Of a DNA stretch of 64,000 nucleotides, positions 45,538-57,571 are shown piece by piece. The stretch comes from Dillenia suffruticosa (lineage: Eukaryota > Streptophyta > Magnoliopsida > Dilleniales > Dilleniaceae): assembly GCA_033439265.1 (NCBI GenBank), contig JAVTVX010000012.1, positions 8,359,001 through 8,423,000 on the forward strand, given 5' to 3'. Every line of letters begins with the position of its first letter. Position 1 is the stretch's first letter. Under the pieces are notes generated by a model. The model was given only the letters and a program-made list of their open reading frames with translations, was not told the DNA's origin and made no database searches. The position numbers and the translations under genes are program-made.

Positions 45538-46967
45538 TTCAAATAATCTTTTGTTTGAATAAGTAGTCGACAAAACGAAACACGATTCTGGCTCTCAACT
45601 TGAACAAGCCAATACGCCCACCATTTTATTCCTCTGTTTCTTCCGCTTCTGGGTTACCCCACAAGGTGGAGAGGAATAAGGAATAAGGAATAAGGAATAA
45701 ATGGACTCGTACTTGTGGACGAGTTTGCGGTGCATAAGCAAATATATAAGATTTAGAGCATAAGTATAAGATTAACCCTTCTTGTATAATTAAGTGATTA
45801 TTTTTATACAATTATTATATAAATTGAAATAATTAAAACTTAAGCTTCTTCTCATATAATTAAGTAATCATTCTCCTCTAATCAATAAATAAATCAAGAG
45901 TAAAAATTTGAATTTTCTTTATACCAAGAAATTATTACTAAATACAGTAAACAGAAAAAGGTCCGTTATAGGAAGAAAATATAATTAAAAAGTTAAGGAA
46001 ACATAGAGGGCTTAGATTACCATTGAGATCAATTATAGTAGTAGAAATGATAGGAGTATGGAAATTAAAAAGTGTGTATTGTAGTGGGGATGAGATTTGG
46101 CTGATATCGTCAAGTCGTATGGTGGATGGTCTTGGTTTTGCACAAAAAAGGTCTCCAACTACTCATTACCACATGGGACTTTAGTGATAGTGTTGCACAG
46201 GCATTTGATGGAGTTAACAGCTCATCTGGGATAACTCAAAATTAAACTCAATTGAAATTGAAATTATGTGAAATATTTTGATATAAAAAATTATTAATAT
46301 AAAAAATTATTTATAGAAAATTCAAAATGCTGCTTTGGATTTTATTCACTTTATGAAAAATGAAAACTCCTTTCCCATAAAATTTGGGTCAAATCTTTCG
46401 ACCACACCTTTTGACTTTGATGATCTAATCTAGTCGATGCTTTGAAGGCCCCACCCATTGTTGAGCCCAAAAAGACAAAAGCAAGTTGAAGAAGGTGTAA
46501 AACAAAATTTAAAACCTGTACCAAAAAAAAACACACAAAAACAAAATTTAAAACGAATAAATAGTATTTTGATATTTTCCCCCAAACCCTCTTGTCAAAA
46601 ATTTAAACCAAAAAAATCAAATATTTTTTTTAACCTCAAAAACCTTTAAATAAAGAAGGAAATGTAAAAGAAAAAATGTTAAAAATAAATACTGTAGGCA
46701 AGCTTAAAAGCTTCAAGAAGCTTCTAGTTGAAAATACTCAAATTTGGGTCTTAATATATTTTAAATTAGTTAAACTAATTTTAGTTGAATTTCAATTCAA
46801 ACCTAGATATTTTAAGGCCATTTGAATTGAAATAATTAAGGTCAAATTCAATTAAAATAAAATAATAATTTAATTTAATAAATTTAATCTTTTTTATAAA
46901 ATGATATGATTTTTATATATTAAATTTTATATTGTTTATACAGCAATAACCAAGAAATAAAACAAAT
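45261..46967. other. Downstream intergenic region
   Basis: The first 200 bases are presumably the 3' UTR of the carrier gene; AT-rich AATAAG-like words occur near 45,315. A (TTA)n run lies at about 45,508-45,537 and a GGAATAA tandem near 45,676-45,700. Nothing else is recognised. Confidence 0.5.
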
Positions 46968-47040
46968 GCTGTCTTTGGGAATCGAACACACGATCACATG
47001 GTCAAAAGCATTACGCTCTTCCAGTTGAGTTAGGCCGCCC
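46968..47040 (-). other. tRNA-Lys-like relic or SINE head
   Basis: The minus strand reads GGGCGGCCTAACTCAACTGG, then AAGAGCG, GCTTTTGACC, and GTGTGTTCGATTCCC. It thus has A-box (CTAACTCAACTGG) and B-box (GTTCGATTCC) sequences at normal spacing in 73 nt, with TTT at the anticodon position as in tRNA-Lys. Acceptor and anticodon stems do not pair well and there is no A tail, so a working tRNA is unlikely. It could be a tRNA pseudogene or SINE remnant. Confidence 0.5.
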
Positions 47041-47146
47041 TAGAACATGGGACAAGATAACATGAGGTCAGCACGTGACTTATTATGCCTATTTGGCGGC
47101 GGTCATACGTTTGGGTAGAGTTTTGCTTGTGGGGCTCACCTGTCCT

Positions 47147-50100
47147 TAGACATGAGTCTGGGCCGGTTTGGGCCTTTGAACCGGCCCGATGCTACAGTAA
47201 CCTGAACCAGTCCGAATTGGTCCGAACCGGTTACTGTAGCGGGTCGGGCCGATTCAGGGCTTTTTGAAACCATGAACCAGCCCTGAACAGAACCGGCCGT
47301 GAAACTGGCCCGGCCTGGCGGTTCCAACAGCTATACCCTCTTTTTTTTAATTTTTTTTCCAATTTTATTCCTCTCAACAGCTATAAAACGATTAGTTTTT
47401 AGGTTATTTTGATCCATAAGGTCAAAAAATTTTCCTATAAATACCTTATACCATATTTCCAAAAACTTCACAACAAAATATCTCTCTCTCTCTCACATCT
47501 GCATTAGCTCAATATTACTACATTCTCTCAATTTTCATTACTATTTTCATTATCATTTCCTTTTCACCATTTTTTAAATTCTTTATACCATTTTTTATAC
47601 CATTTTCACCAATTTTTACACCATTTTCATTATTATTTTTACCATTATCTTTATTAAATACATTATCATTTCCTTTTCACCATTGTTTAAATTCTCCATA
47701 CCATTTTCTATACTATTTCTATCAATTTCTACACAGTTTCCATTATCATTTCCACCATTATCATTTCCATTATCCTTTTCACAATTTTTGTATTCTAAAC
47801 TTTTGTAAAACCCATTGACTCAATATGCAACAGTATAACATATTTAGGAAAATTCTGTCTGGGGACAATTAATTGTTGAAGGAAAAATGTATTTAAGCGA
47901 GAACAGACGAGATCCACCTCTTATCTGGGAATTTTCCTAGTGCTCTTGCTACAGAACGGTCTGGGTGGAGAAGGGAGGATTACAAATTTTCTACGACCTT
48001 CAACATTGATCAAGATTTGGCAAGATTTCAAGATTGAGAGCTCAAATTCAAGATTTTGTAAAAAACAATTGCGATATCCGTTAAGTCGGTACATTTAATT
48101 TTTTTGTATTTTTATTTTCTTGCATTTGTATTACATTTGCGTTACTTTTTAAAAAAAAAAATTAAATTTTAAAAGTTTTTTAAAAAATTTAATCTTAAAT
48201 TTCATTTTAAAAATTTAATCTTAAATTTCATTTTAAAAATTTAATCGTATATTTAATTTTAAAAATTTATTCTTGAATTTTTAATAAAATGGCCGGAACA
48301 CACTCTTCACAATTTTCTCAACAATCTCCTATGCCTCCATTTTTTTTTTCAAAATGAAATTCCTGATAATATAAATATTGAAACTCTTTTCGAAGAAACT
48401 GAATCTAGTAATACAGAATCTAATACAACACGGATTAAAAAAGATGATATTAATATATGCACATTTTTTGAGAAAAAACATAAAGAACAAAAAACAATTT
48501 GTAAAATTTGTTATCAAAAATATAAATTTTTGAAGGGTTGGGGGTAGGCACACTTAGAAGACACTTAGTTAATAATCATCCAAATAAATTTTCACAAACA
48601 AGACAAACACAAATTGATACATTGGAACGTAATATAACTGGTACATTTAAATATAATTCAGATAAAGAAAAAATTGGACAAATAGAATGGTTAGCAAGAA
48701 AAGAATTACCACTTAGCATAGTTGTATGTCCCGTATTTGAAGAATATGTACAAAAATATTTACAACTCGGTTATAAAAAAAGTAGTAGAAGATCCGGTAA
48801 GAGGAGATCATTAGATAAATATCAAGAATTAAAAAATGATATAATTACACAATTTATGACTAGTGATTGTAAATTTTCATTAATTTCGGATAGTTGGAAA
48901 AATGAACATAAAAAAGAATATTATATTGTAGTAACATATCATTGGATAAATAATTCATGGTTTTTAGAAAAAAGAATTTTAACTTTTCAACGTTGGGAAT
49001 TTCCACATTCCGGTGCACATATAACTAGAATAATTTCAAATGTTGTTTATGACTATGGAATAAGTGATAGAATTTTTTCTATTTCATTTGATAATATTTC
49101 GGTTAATACAACTGCAGTTAATAGTTTAAAAAATTTTTTAAACACAATTTTAAATGAAACTTTTTTTCATATTAGATGTGCTTGCCATATAATTAATTTA
49201 TGTGTTAAGAATGGTTTAACAATGAGAGAATTATTTTTAAAACCTATTCAGCATTTAATTCATCAAATAATAATTTTTTCTACAAAAACCCAAAAAATTA
49301 GACAATTATGTTTGTTACATAATAAAAAATATAAAAAATTTAAAATGGAATGTGACATTAGGTGGAATTCAATATATGACATGTTACAAGGTGTACTTCC
49401 TTTTCAAAATATTCTAATTGAATTTCCAAATTCAAATTACGAATATGGTTTTATCGATAACAACACTTTTGATTTTGCATCTACACTTACTAAATTATTG
49501 GAAATTTTTTATTTATATACAAATTTATTATCCGAATATTATTATCCAACTACTGATTTAATGTTACCAAATCTTTGTAAAATTATTTATATATTTAATG
49601 AATTTGAAAATGAAGAAAGATTTGATAAAATTGTTCTTTCTATGAAAACAAAATTTTTAAAATATTATGAAGAAATTCCAATTTTATATTTAGTTGTAAA
49701 TGCATTAGATTTACGTGTTAAAGTTGAAAGTGCTGAAATGTTAATTGATTATTTTGTATAAATTTTTCCATCAGAAGCGTCTATTAATCCACATTTTTTA
49801 AAACAACAAATATTTTTTACTTTACAAGCAATATTTGAACTATATGAAAAGGAAAAAAATAATTTAAATACTAATAATGTAGATAGTAGTAGTAGTAATA
49901 CCACTCAATCATCTTCATTTTCATTTAATCCCTTACACATGTTAGGAAAAAAATAAAAAATTTCGTCATCATTTAATAAATTACTTTTATATAAACAAAC
50001 ACCTAAATTAGAAAGTTTTGATAATACTGATTTATATGATATATTAGGTTGGTGGAAAAATAATGTATCGTATTATCCAATTTTGATCCAAATGGCTAAA

Positions 50101-50726
50101 GATGTACTAACCCCTCCGGTATTACAGTGTCATCGGAAAGTGTTTTTAGTGCAGGTGGTCGAGTGTTAACCGAGAAACGTACAAATTTAGCGGACAATAC
50201 TTTAAAAACCTTAATTTGCATTAAAGATCGGAAAGATGCAGAAAAAAGAATGCAAAGAATCATGAAGGTCTCGGAAGATAATGAACAAAAAGTAGAAGAA
50301 GAAAAAAAAATAATAATAATGTAACAAAAAAAATCAAAATATGTAAAAATCAGAATAATGTAAAAAAAATATTAGTGGATTTTAAAATCCAAATGATGAG
50401 TTTGGTAGTGGATGTACACCAAATTCAGTGGAACCACTCTAAAAATTTTGTGTCTCTAATTTTTAATTTATTTTTTATAAAATATGAATTAAAAAAGACA
50501 AAATTAATAAATAAATCATTACAAGAAAATAAAAAACAAAACAACAATTAAATTAAAAAAATGGAGTTACAAAAATAAAATAAAATAAAAAAATAGAGTT
50601 AAAAAAAAGTTTAAAAAAAACCGGGCCGAACCGGGCCCAGCCCGGCGGTTCCAGTTCAGCAGGCCGGGCCGGTTCAAATTTATATAAAATTTGGAATCGG
50701 CCCGGCCTGGCCCGGTTCCATGACTA
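47147..50726 (+). mobile_element. hAT DNA transposon with decayed transposase
   Basis: Perfect 8 bp target duplication CCTGTCCT at 47,139-47,146 and 50,727-50,734. The termini are TAGACATGAGTCTGGGCCGG and, in reverse complement, TAGTCATGGAACCGGGCCAGG, imperfect inverted repeats. Both subterminal zones are rich in GGCCCGG/CCGGGCC. Near the left end GCTACAGTAACC (47,191-47,202) and GGTTACTGTAGC (47,229-47,240) form a perfect 12 bp inverted pair. A full-length-looking transposase relic (48,289-50,327) lies inside. The length of 3.58 kb suits an Ac-like hAT. The perfect duplication points to a fairly recent insertion, but the transposase could not work as it stands. Confidence 0.9.
48289..50327 (+). 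pseudogene. hAT transposase (BED finger, RNase H-like core, hATC), decayed
   Basis: An ATG at 48,289 opens an N-terminal region that changes frame in the T-run at about 48,340 and again at the G-run near 48,538. Between them lies a BED-type finger (ICKICYQKYKF, then LRRHLVNNHP). The main open part, 48,538-49,761, carries LISDSWKNE (first catalytic Asp region), SISFDNISVN (second Asp), IRCACHIINLCVKNGL and RWNSIYDML, all standard for Ac-like hATs. It stops at TAA 49,759-49,761. The same frame continues with ESFDNTDLYDILGWWKNN after another stop at 49,954-49,956. The hATC dimerisation motif SSESVFSAGGRVLTEKR is in a different frame (50,127-50,327). RICESLEEPER-type domesticated genes are related, but these breaks argue against domestication. 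Confidence 0.88.
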
Positions 50727-50850
50727 CCTGTCCTCAAAATATTTTATGAATTTTTTTACGAGAATGCATAGATAGGTTTATTCCTAGCATATTCAGATTT
50801 CAAAATTTCCAAAAAAGCTAATGATATTTGTAGGTTCCCATATAATTTAT

Positions 50851-51401
50851 GTAACACCGACACTGCGGTGTCCGTAGAAGAGTATCATTTTCGAAATATA
50901 TATATATATATATAAAATAAGATAAAATTTGATTTTTTTTATTTTGGGGTATTTAAATTAAATTTTTGGTATATTTTAATTTGTCGAATCGACAAGTCGA
51001 AATAAACCCCATTTTTATGAAATTCGCAATTCCAACGAAATATGGGTGTGGAAATATATATGCATAAATGTATATATAGTTATTCATTTAGTAAAAAAAA
51101 ATAGAGATGCAGCGTTTTGGGGCAAAACGCTGTGTCACCAAATTGATTTGGATCAAAACGCTTGCGCTGTGGAGTGCTCGGGCAGTCACGCGTTCGCGCT
51201 GTGGAGCACTGGCAGAAGATTGCGCGCAGTGGCGCACTCGCTTGAGGAGGATCGTGTTGTAGGCTGCGAGCTCGCGAGCTGAGGCGTGTGCTCGCGCTAG
51301 GAGGATCGCGCAGTAGGCTGCGCTCGAAGGAAGGAGAGCAGCAGTGGAAAGAGAGCGGCAGCGAAGGGGAGAAAGATGAGGCGACCGCGGGAAGAAGAGG
51401 C

Positions 51402-51432
<31 letters not shown>

Positions 51433-51783
51433 GAGAAAGGGGAAAGGGATTAGGGCTAAAAACCCTAATCCAATTTTAGGGGGGATGCTGCGTTTCGCCT
51501 CAAAATGCAGCACTCCGCTGGAGCTTTTTCCTTTTTTTTTTTACTCTTTATTATTATTATTATTCACACACACACATATATATATGTATGTATATTCCTT
51601 TTACACCAAAATTCGCGGATACGGTAAAAATTTAAAATATTCTAAAAAAATTTTCAATTTAAATATCCCAAAATCAAAAATCAAAATAAATGAAACATTT
51701 CTCTACACTTATATAACTGAGAAATATTTTATTAAATTTCTGAACAGGAGTACAGTAGTACGGACATCACAGTGTCGGTGTTA
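50851..51783. repeat. Inverted repeat: two convergent Tekay-type LTR starts
   Basis: The left edge reads TGTAACACCGACACTGCGG and the right edge, in reverse complement, TGTAACACCGACACTGTGA. The arms stay similar inward for about 300 bp: a TTTTGGG-TATTTAAATT block, then a GCTGC/GCAGCGTTTTG block. Both reach GC-rich or (GA)n sequence at the middle. The same order (TGTAACACC, CAGCGTTTTGGGG, GATTAGGG, CT run) occurs at 22,215-22,380. No duplication of flanks is visible. It may be two truncated LTRs joined head to head or a fold-back element built from LTR starts. Confidence 0.65.
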
Positions 51784-54702
51784 CAGAATGCATATTTCAC
51801 AATAAAATCATGTTGTGGACACTCCAATGATTCACAAAACATTTCACAAATCCATTCCAAAAATCATAGCACACGATCATAATTCATGCGTGCATTGAAA
51901 AACGTTTTAAAACATGTTATGTATTGAACACATAATATCATAAACTCCACTCACTGTATATAAGAGGGTTAATCACTCCTTAAAATACCAAACTGTGTCA
52001 CCTCGTCAATCTGCTATTGTGTCACTACAAAGGCAACACAAAGTACATATGAAATCTTTATGTAATGCAAATAAAAACTTTTAGGTTAAATACATTAATT
52101 TAACCTCTTTTATATGTTATCCGTGCCTCCCACTCTCTAATACACCATCCAATGACCACGCATACGCGCCAAGGCAATACACATACCTCGATAGTATACA
52201 TACAAGGAAATCAACTCCCTCTTTTCTCAATGCACAGCAAATCATACTCAATGTCCACAAAGGGATAAGTTAAGCACACATTTACATCACCTTACACAAC
52301 ATTTTTAATTTCATACACACATATGCTTCACACTCTTGACCTCAAATACATCCATTCATATTCATCATTTCACCAAAATAGTCCACAAGTTTAAAATCTA
52401 AAATTCTGCACGCAATACAATTTGCGCAGTCGTGAGAAAATGATCATAACTTCTACTACACAACTCTGAATCACATGCTTCCTATCTCATTTTAAAGCTA
52501 AGAGATAGCACTACAACCTTTATTTTGAACATTCCTTCAGAGTCAAATCATAGAATTTCAGATAAACTAATCTTTGTCTCAGTTCTGTTCCAAAAGTTCA
52601 TTTTGTCATATCTTAGTAAAAATGCAATAACTCTCTGCACATAAGTCCAATTCAAATGATTTTTGGATATGTTATAGATGCGACATAGAGCTACAACTTT
52701 CATGTTGAAAGTTTTTCTTAGTTAAGTCCAAGTCGAAACAGATCACCTAGAAGGCTGTCGATCTGGGACCGAAAACAGAGTGACCATTTGCATAGTTTTT
52801 GGAGAATTTTAATAACTTTTGATATAGGAGTCGGATTAAGGTGATTCTTATCTGTTAGAAAGATAAAACCTAGAGCTACAAATGTTATAACTAGGGCTCA
52901 AGCTAGGTCAAATGGGAAGGCACCTCAAAATTGAGGCAAACATCATGGCAGAATAGGACATCAAAACAGAAACTTTTGCAAAACACCTAATTTTGAAAAT
53001 TCACTAAAAATTCATTTCTCATCAGACTTAAACGAATCATATCTCATTTAAAAGCACTGAAGGTCTAGTTTCTTCTGTAAATATTTCACTAAATTTTCCT
53101 ATGCACAAAAAATGCTATAGCCTAAACATTATAACCTGTTCAGCCTTCCAAAAAACCCAGAAATTCTATCCTAATTTCAAATTCGTCTACCCTAGTTTTC
53201 TAAGCAAACTTTCTCCTTTTTGGCTAAATTTTGGATATGATATACTAGAGGGTGGTGGGTGTTTACCTTATAAATAGCAGGCTGATTGAAGCTTTGGACT
53301 TTCACATTTGCTCCATTTCTTAAATTTTCGTCCCTCCCTAGATCTCCATGTGTGGTGCTTCTTTTGAGCTGATTTTTGGATATGTGATACTATGTCTAGG
53401 GTAGAGCAAAACCATATAAAAATATTGGGAGGTTGTGAGGAAAAATCAAGGTTGCTCTTCAATGGGGTTCACGGCTAAAGAGAAAGGAAGAAGAGAAGAA
53501 AGTTTTTGCTCTCCTTTGGGCATCTCACGTTTTGTTTTTGTTGGGAGTGAATAAAAGATTGAACTTGATTTTAATTTAAACACTCAACCATGGTTATGTT
53601 ATGTTTTAACCCTAATTAGGTTTAATTAACCCTATCCTAGTTAAATTTAACTATAGTAAATCAACTAAAGTTAATTCCTTCCAATCATGTGATACCACTT
53701 GTCAAAGTCATACAAAGTCCAATAAAGTGGATTCACACATTCCAAGGATATTAATTGTTTGTCCTTTATAGTTATCCATTCTTTGACTCGTGGTCCAAAA
53801 TCGGTCAAAATTATTATTCATCTTGAAAATTTTTAAAATCACACACGGGACCCAGGTTTTCGTACTGAGTCCAATGCCGTTAGTTTCATGTAAATTTGAG
53901 ATCGTTTGGTCACCCAAATGTCTTTCGGAATAAACGAAATTCTTCATCGGTCAAAATTTAACTTCGACCTCAAAATGTGCAGAATCTCACTATGAACTCC
54001 GTTTTATGTGTAGATTCTAAAAATATAGGTTTTGAGTGGAAACAAAACCGTTTGCTCAGACAAATTTTGATTTGTCCCATAACTTTAGGGTTTATCGGGT
54101 AAAAATGTAGGGTACCGAGCACTTTGTGTTACGGCTTAAATTTCAATTTTTGTCTCAGACATTCACTTTTAAAGTGAATTTAGCACATATAAATCATACG
54201 GCGTCAATTTTGCACGCGTGGATTTCATTTTGGCTCGATAGGGTAAATTCTCATCCTGTCAGACGAGTTTTGACAAATTTCTCAAAATCTCATTTTGACT
54301 TGTGAAAATCATTATTTTGCCTAAATTTGGCTTCTTGGCAAAATTTCAGCAATTTCGCACAGATAGATTTTGATTTGGCTCGGTAGGAGCTCATTTCTTG
54401 CCCCCGGCGAGTAGTCATCAAGCACTCTCAAGCAAACGATATGGTTTTACTCAAATTTAAGTTTTATTAACTTTCTAGGGTGATTTTACATGTGTAATTT
54501 CTTTAGACTTAAAATCGCATGCGTAGATTTCAAGATGACCCGAAAGAGTCCCTTTTTAGCCCCCGAGGCCCATGCCCAAAATTTTTCTAAGGTATTTTTG
54601 TTTGGAAAAATTTCTGAATGATTTTCTATATGAATAAGAAGATGTATCATATATAAAGTAAAGAGAAGTACAATATATAGTATACCGCGTGTCGGTGTTA
54701 CA
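51784..54702 (-). repeat. Truncated minus-strand Tekay-type LTR
   Basis: Reading leftward from 54,702 it begins TGTAACACCGACACGCGGTA and aligns by eye with the Tekay LTR from 743 onward, for example 54,540-54,702 with 743-905 and 51,784-51,960 with 3,440-3,615. It ends abruptly at 51,784, where the inverted-repeat structure begins, so the last quarter is missing. No purine tract or pol sequence precedes its start, so it was a solo or fragmentary LTR. Confidence 0.8.
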
Positions 54703-55731
54703 ATTTGATTATCCAAAAAGATATAATAGACTGAATATATGTAAATGCTCATGTCTCCCTTCGTGAAAAATTGCCTAACTCTTTGGAATTCAAATTTGAA
54801 TATAAGCAATAATGATTTTCAGTTGCTGAACAATTGATATGTATATCTGAACATATTTTTAGGCTAAGTGTAGTATTCAAACTACATTAACATTATTATG
54901 TTGGGTTTTCAATTAAAAATATGCCTTTATAGCAACTTTTATGTATTCTCTATCCTTTTTCTGCCTTGCAACAAATTATGTGCTACTACAATAGGTTCTA
55001 AACTGTTTCCATAACAACCTTCATAGTATCTGTAAGTTACCACATTTTTGACCTCATATAGAACTTCTATGGTGTTCCTATAATAACTTCTATATCCTAT
55101 TTTTATGAAAATTTCCAATCAAAACATAATTTACACATTTAGTAAAAATATCATAATAATATGAAATGATTTGCTGTCAATAAAACCAAAGGGTTCGATA
55201 ATAATTTTCCTAACAATACCTTATTTAAATTTGTTAACTTTTGTAATTTAGGTTGTACCTGATTTTTCACTGATAAATAAATAAAAAATTCTTCTCTTTT
55301 ATACCAATTTACTATTTAGCAATAGGAAGAAAGACTGCTGACCTACCAATTTTTTTTAATTCTTTTATGAGATTTGCATGTTATAATAATTTCAATTTTG
55401 TTAATTGATATTTATTTTTTTCTCTGTACAACTATAATTTCAAATTTATTAATTTCAAATATCTTAATATCAGAGTATTTAAGTCTTATATATGGTATTA
55501 AAAATGTCTATGTATATATTTATACATAAAATTAAAGTAACAATTTTAAAAATTAAAATAAATAATTTTAACCCAAATATATAATATTAAGTAAATTTCA
55601 AATTTTCAATAATAACAAAATATCATGCATTCAAAATTTTAATTAATTTCTTAAATTTTGTTTTGTTATAATTGAATGTTTAAACTTTAGGATGGTTAAT
55701 AATCAGCCATGATAATGATGTGGACGTTATC
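54703..55731. other. AT-rich intergenic stretch
   Basis: Very AT-rich, without recognisable genes, element ends or RNA genes. Confidence 0.5.
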
Positions 55732-56223
55732 AGGTAATATGACTAGATTGGATAAGAGAGCTAGTGCTTTTTGACCACACAATTGTTGATAAGGATGAAA
55801 GGAGAGTGAAAGAAAATGATGGTTGACAAAGTGCAGAGAAGAGAAAAGGGAGAAGGGAGAAGAATCGAGAAAAAAGAGAGAAGAAGAGAGAGAGAGAGAG
55901 AGAGAGAGAGAACAAGGAGCAGAGAAGGAAATTGGTACGTTTTTCTTATCATTTCTTCCATATGATACAAGCTATTTATACTATATTGCTTTATTGTTCT
56001 AACCAAATCTGTTATTACAGTTATCACCAACTGATTTGTAGTTGAGTTGGTTATTACATTCTGTTACAATATTAAATGTTTGTTAAATTAGTTAGCTGAA
56101 ATAGTCTTTATTCCTGAAGTCTTGAGTCTTCAAATCCACCATGTCTGCTATGTTGTCTTCTGTTTTCTTGCTTTTACTTCTATAACAGCAATCTTCTGTT
56201 TCTTTCGTCTTCCTTCTGTAACA
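55732..56223 (-). repeat. Reina-like 3' LTR
   Basis: The right edge TGTTACAGAAGGA (minus strand) follows the purine tract. The left edge is fuzzy between 55,732 and 55,750. A (GA)n run lies at about 55,886-55,910. Confidence 0.75.
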
Positions 56224-56239
56224 TATTTCCCCCCTTTTA

Positions 56240-57416
56240 AACCATCCTTGTCCTCAAGGGTAGAAGGAAGGAAATTGTGAACGAATGAAATCCACATCCT
56301 CCCACGTAACGTCTCTGGGCTCAAGTTGATCCAATGGATTAACCACTAAGTGACAGGTCTGTGGTTCCTTGAAATCACACATCTCTTCAACACAACTTCA
56401 GGTTCCACCAAAGCTTATTTATCGGTTCCAATCAAAGGTAGTGTAGGCATAATCTTCTGCTTAGGTTCCACTTGTTTCTTTAGCATTGATACATGAAACA
56501 TAGGATGTACTTTAGACCTGGCCAGAAGTTGCAATTTATATGCTACATTCCCAATTCTTTCTAAAATTTGAAAGGGTCCATAGAACTTGGATGATAATTT
56601 CAATTGCTTTCTAAGTTCCACAGATTGCTGCCTGTAAGGTTGAAGTTTAAGGTAGACCATATCTCCCACTACAAATTCCCTCTCAATTCTATTTTGATCA
56701 GTCTTAATTTTCATCATATTTTGTGCTTTTGCTAAATGATCCCTCAATATCCGCAATATAGTTTGCTTGTGCTGCACAAAATTTGCTGTTGCTGGAGTGA
56801 CTGTATCATAATAAGGACCCCAAGGAATACATCTAGGCTTATACCCATATAATGTCTCGAAAGGTGTTATCTGTATACTTGAATGATAGGTAGTATTGTA
56901 CCGCCATTCCACCAAACTAAGCCACTTGAACCAGAGTCCTGGTCTGTCAGCTATCATGCACCTTAAGCTGCATTCTATATACTGAATCAACCTTTCACTT
57001 TGTCCATCAGTCTGAGGGTGGTAGGCACTACTTAGATTCAGTTGGGTACCTACTAATCTGAAGAGTTTTTGCCAAAATAGGCTGGTAAAAATTTTATCTC
57101 TGTTTGTCACAATCAAATCAGGAAGTCCATGTAGCTAGTAAATGTGTTCCACAAACACTTGTGCTACCTGAAATGCAATATACGAATGTTGTAATCCTAT
57201 AAAATGGTTGAATTTAGTCAATCTATCAATGACTACTAGAATGGTATTGTAGCCTTCAAATTCAAGTAGTCCTTCTACAAAGTCCATATTTATTTGAGAC
57301 CAAGCTTGAGTAGGGATTGGTAGAGGTTGCAATAGGTTTGGGTATGACACATTCTCATGTGTATTCTTCTGACAAACCTCACATTCCTGCACAAATTTAA
57401 CCACTGCTTTCTTCAT
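56240..57416 (-). pseudogene. Reina-like integrase and chromodomain-like tail
   Basis: The zinc-binding CEVCQKN region and MDFVEGL (first acidic residue of the core) lie in 57,135-57,416. [24 protein letters not shown] and FETLYGYKP lie in 56,415-57,116, then [17 protein letters not shown] and [10 protein letters not shown]. On the minus strand the stretch 56,240-56,410 still resembles the VTWEDVDFIR-type chromodomain end. A fossil with a few breaks. Confidence 0.85.
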
Positions 57417-57571
57417 AAATGGCCAATAAAAAGCAGTCTTGATTCTCTGAAGAGTAGCATTTTGTCCTGAATGTCCTCTATTGCAGAGCTATGCATTTGA
57501 TGAAGTATCTTACTCCTGATGTTACCTCCACTGGCCACAAATATCTTCTTTCTGAACTTAATAATCCCATT

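Noticed and set aside
48538-49761. The 407-codon frame as a domesticated hAT gene (RICESLEEPER-like)
   Set aside because: The BED finger and the hATC dimerisation part lie in other frames or beyond stops, and the element has intact termini, so it is a decayed transposon.
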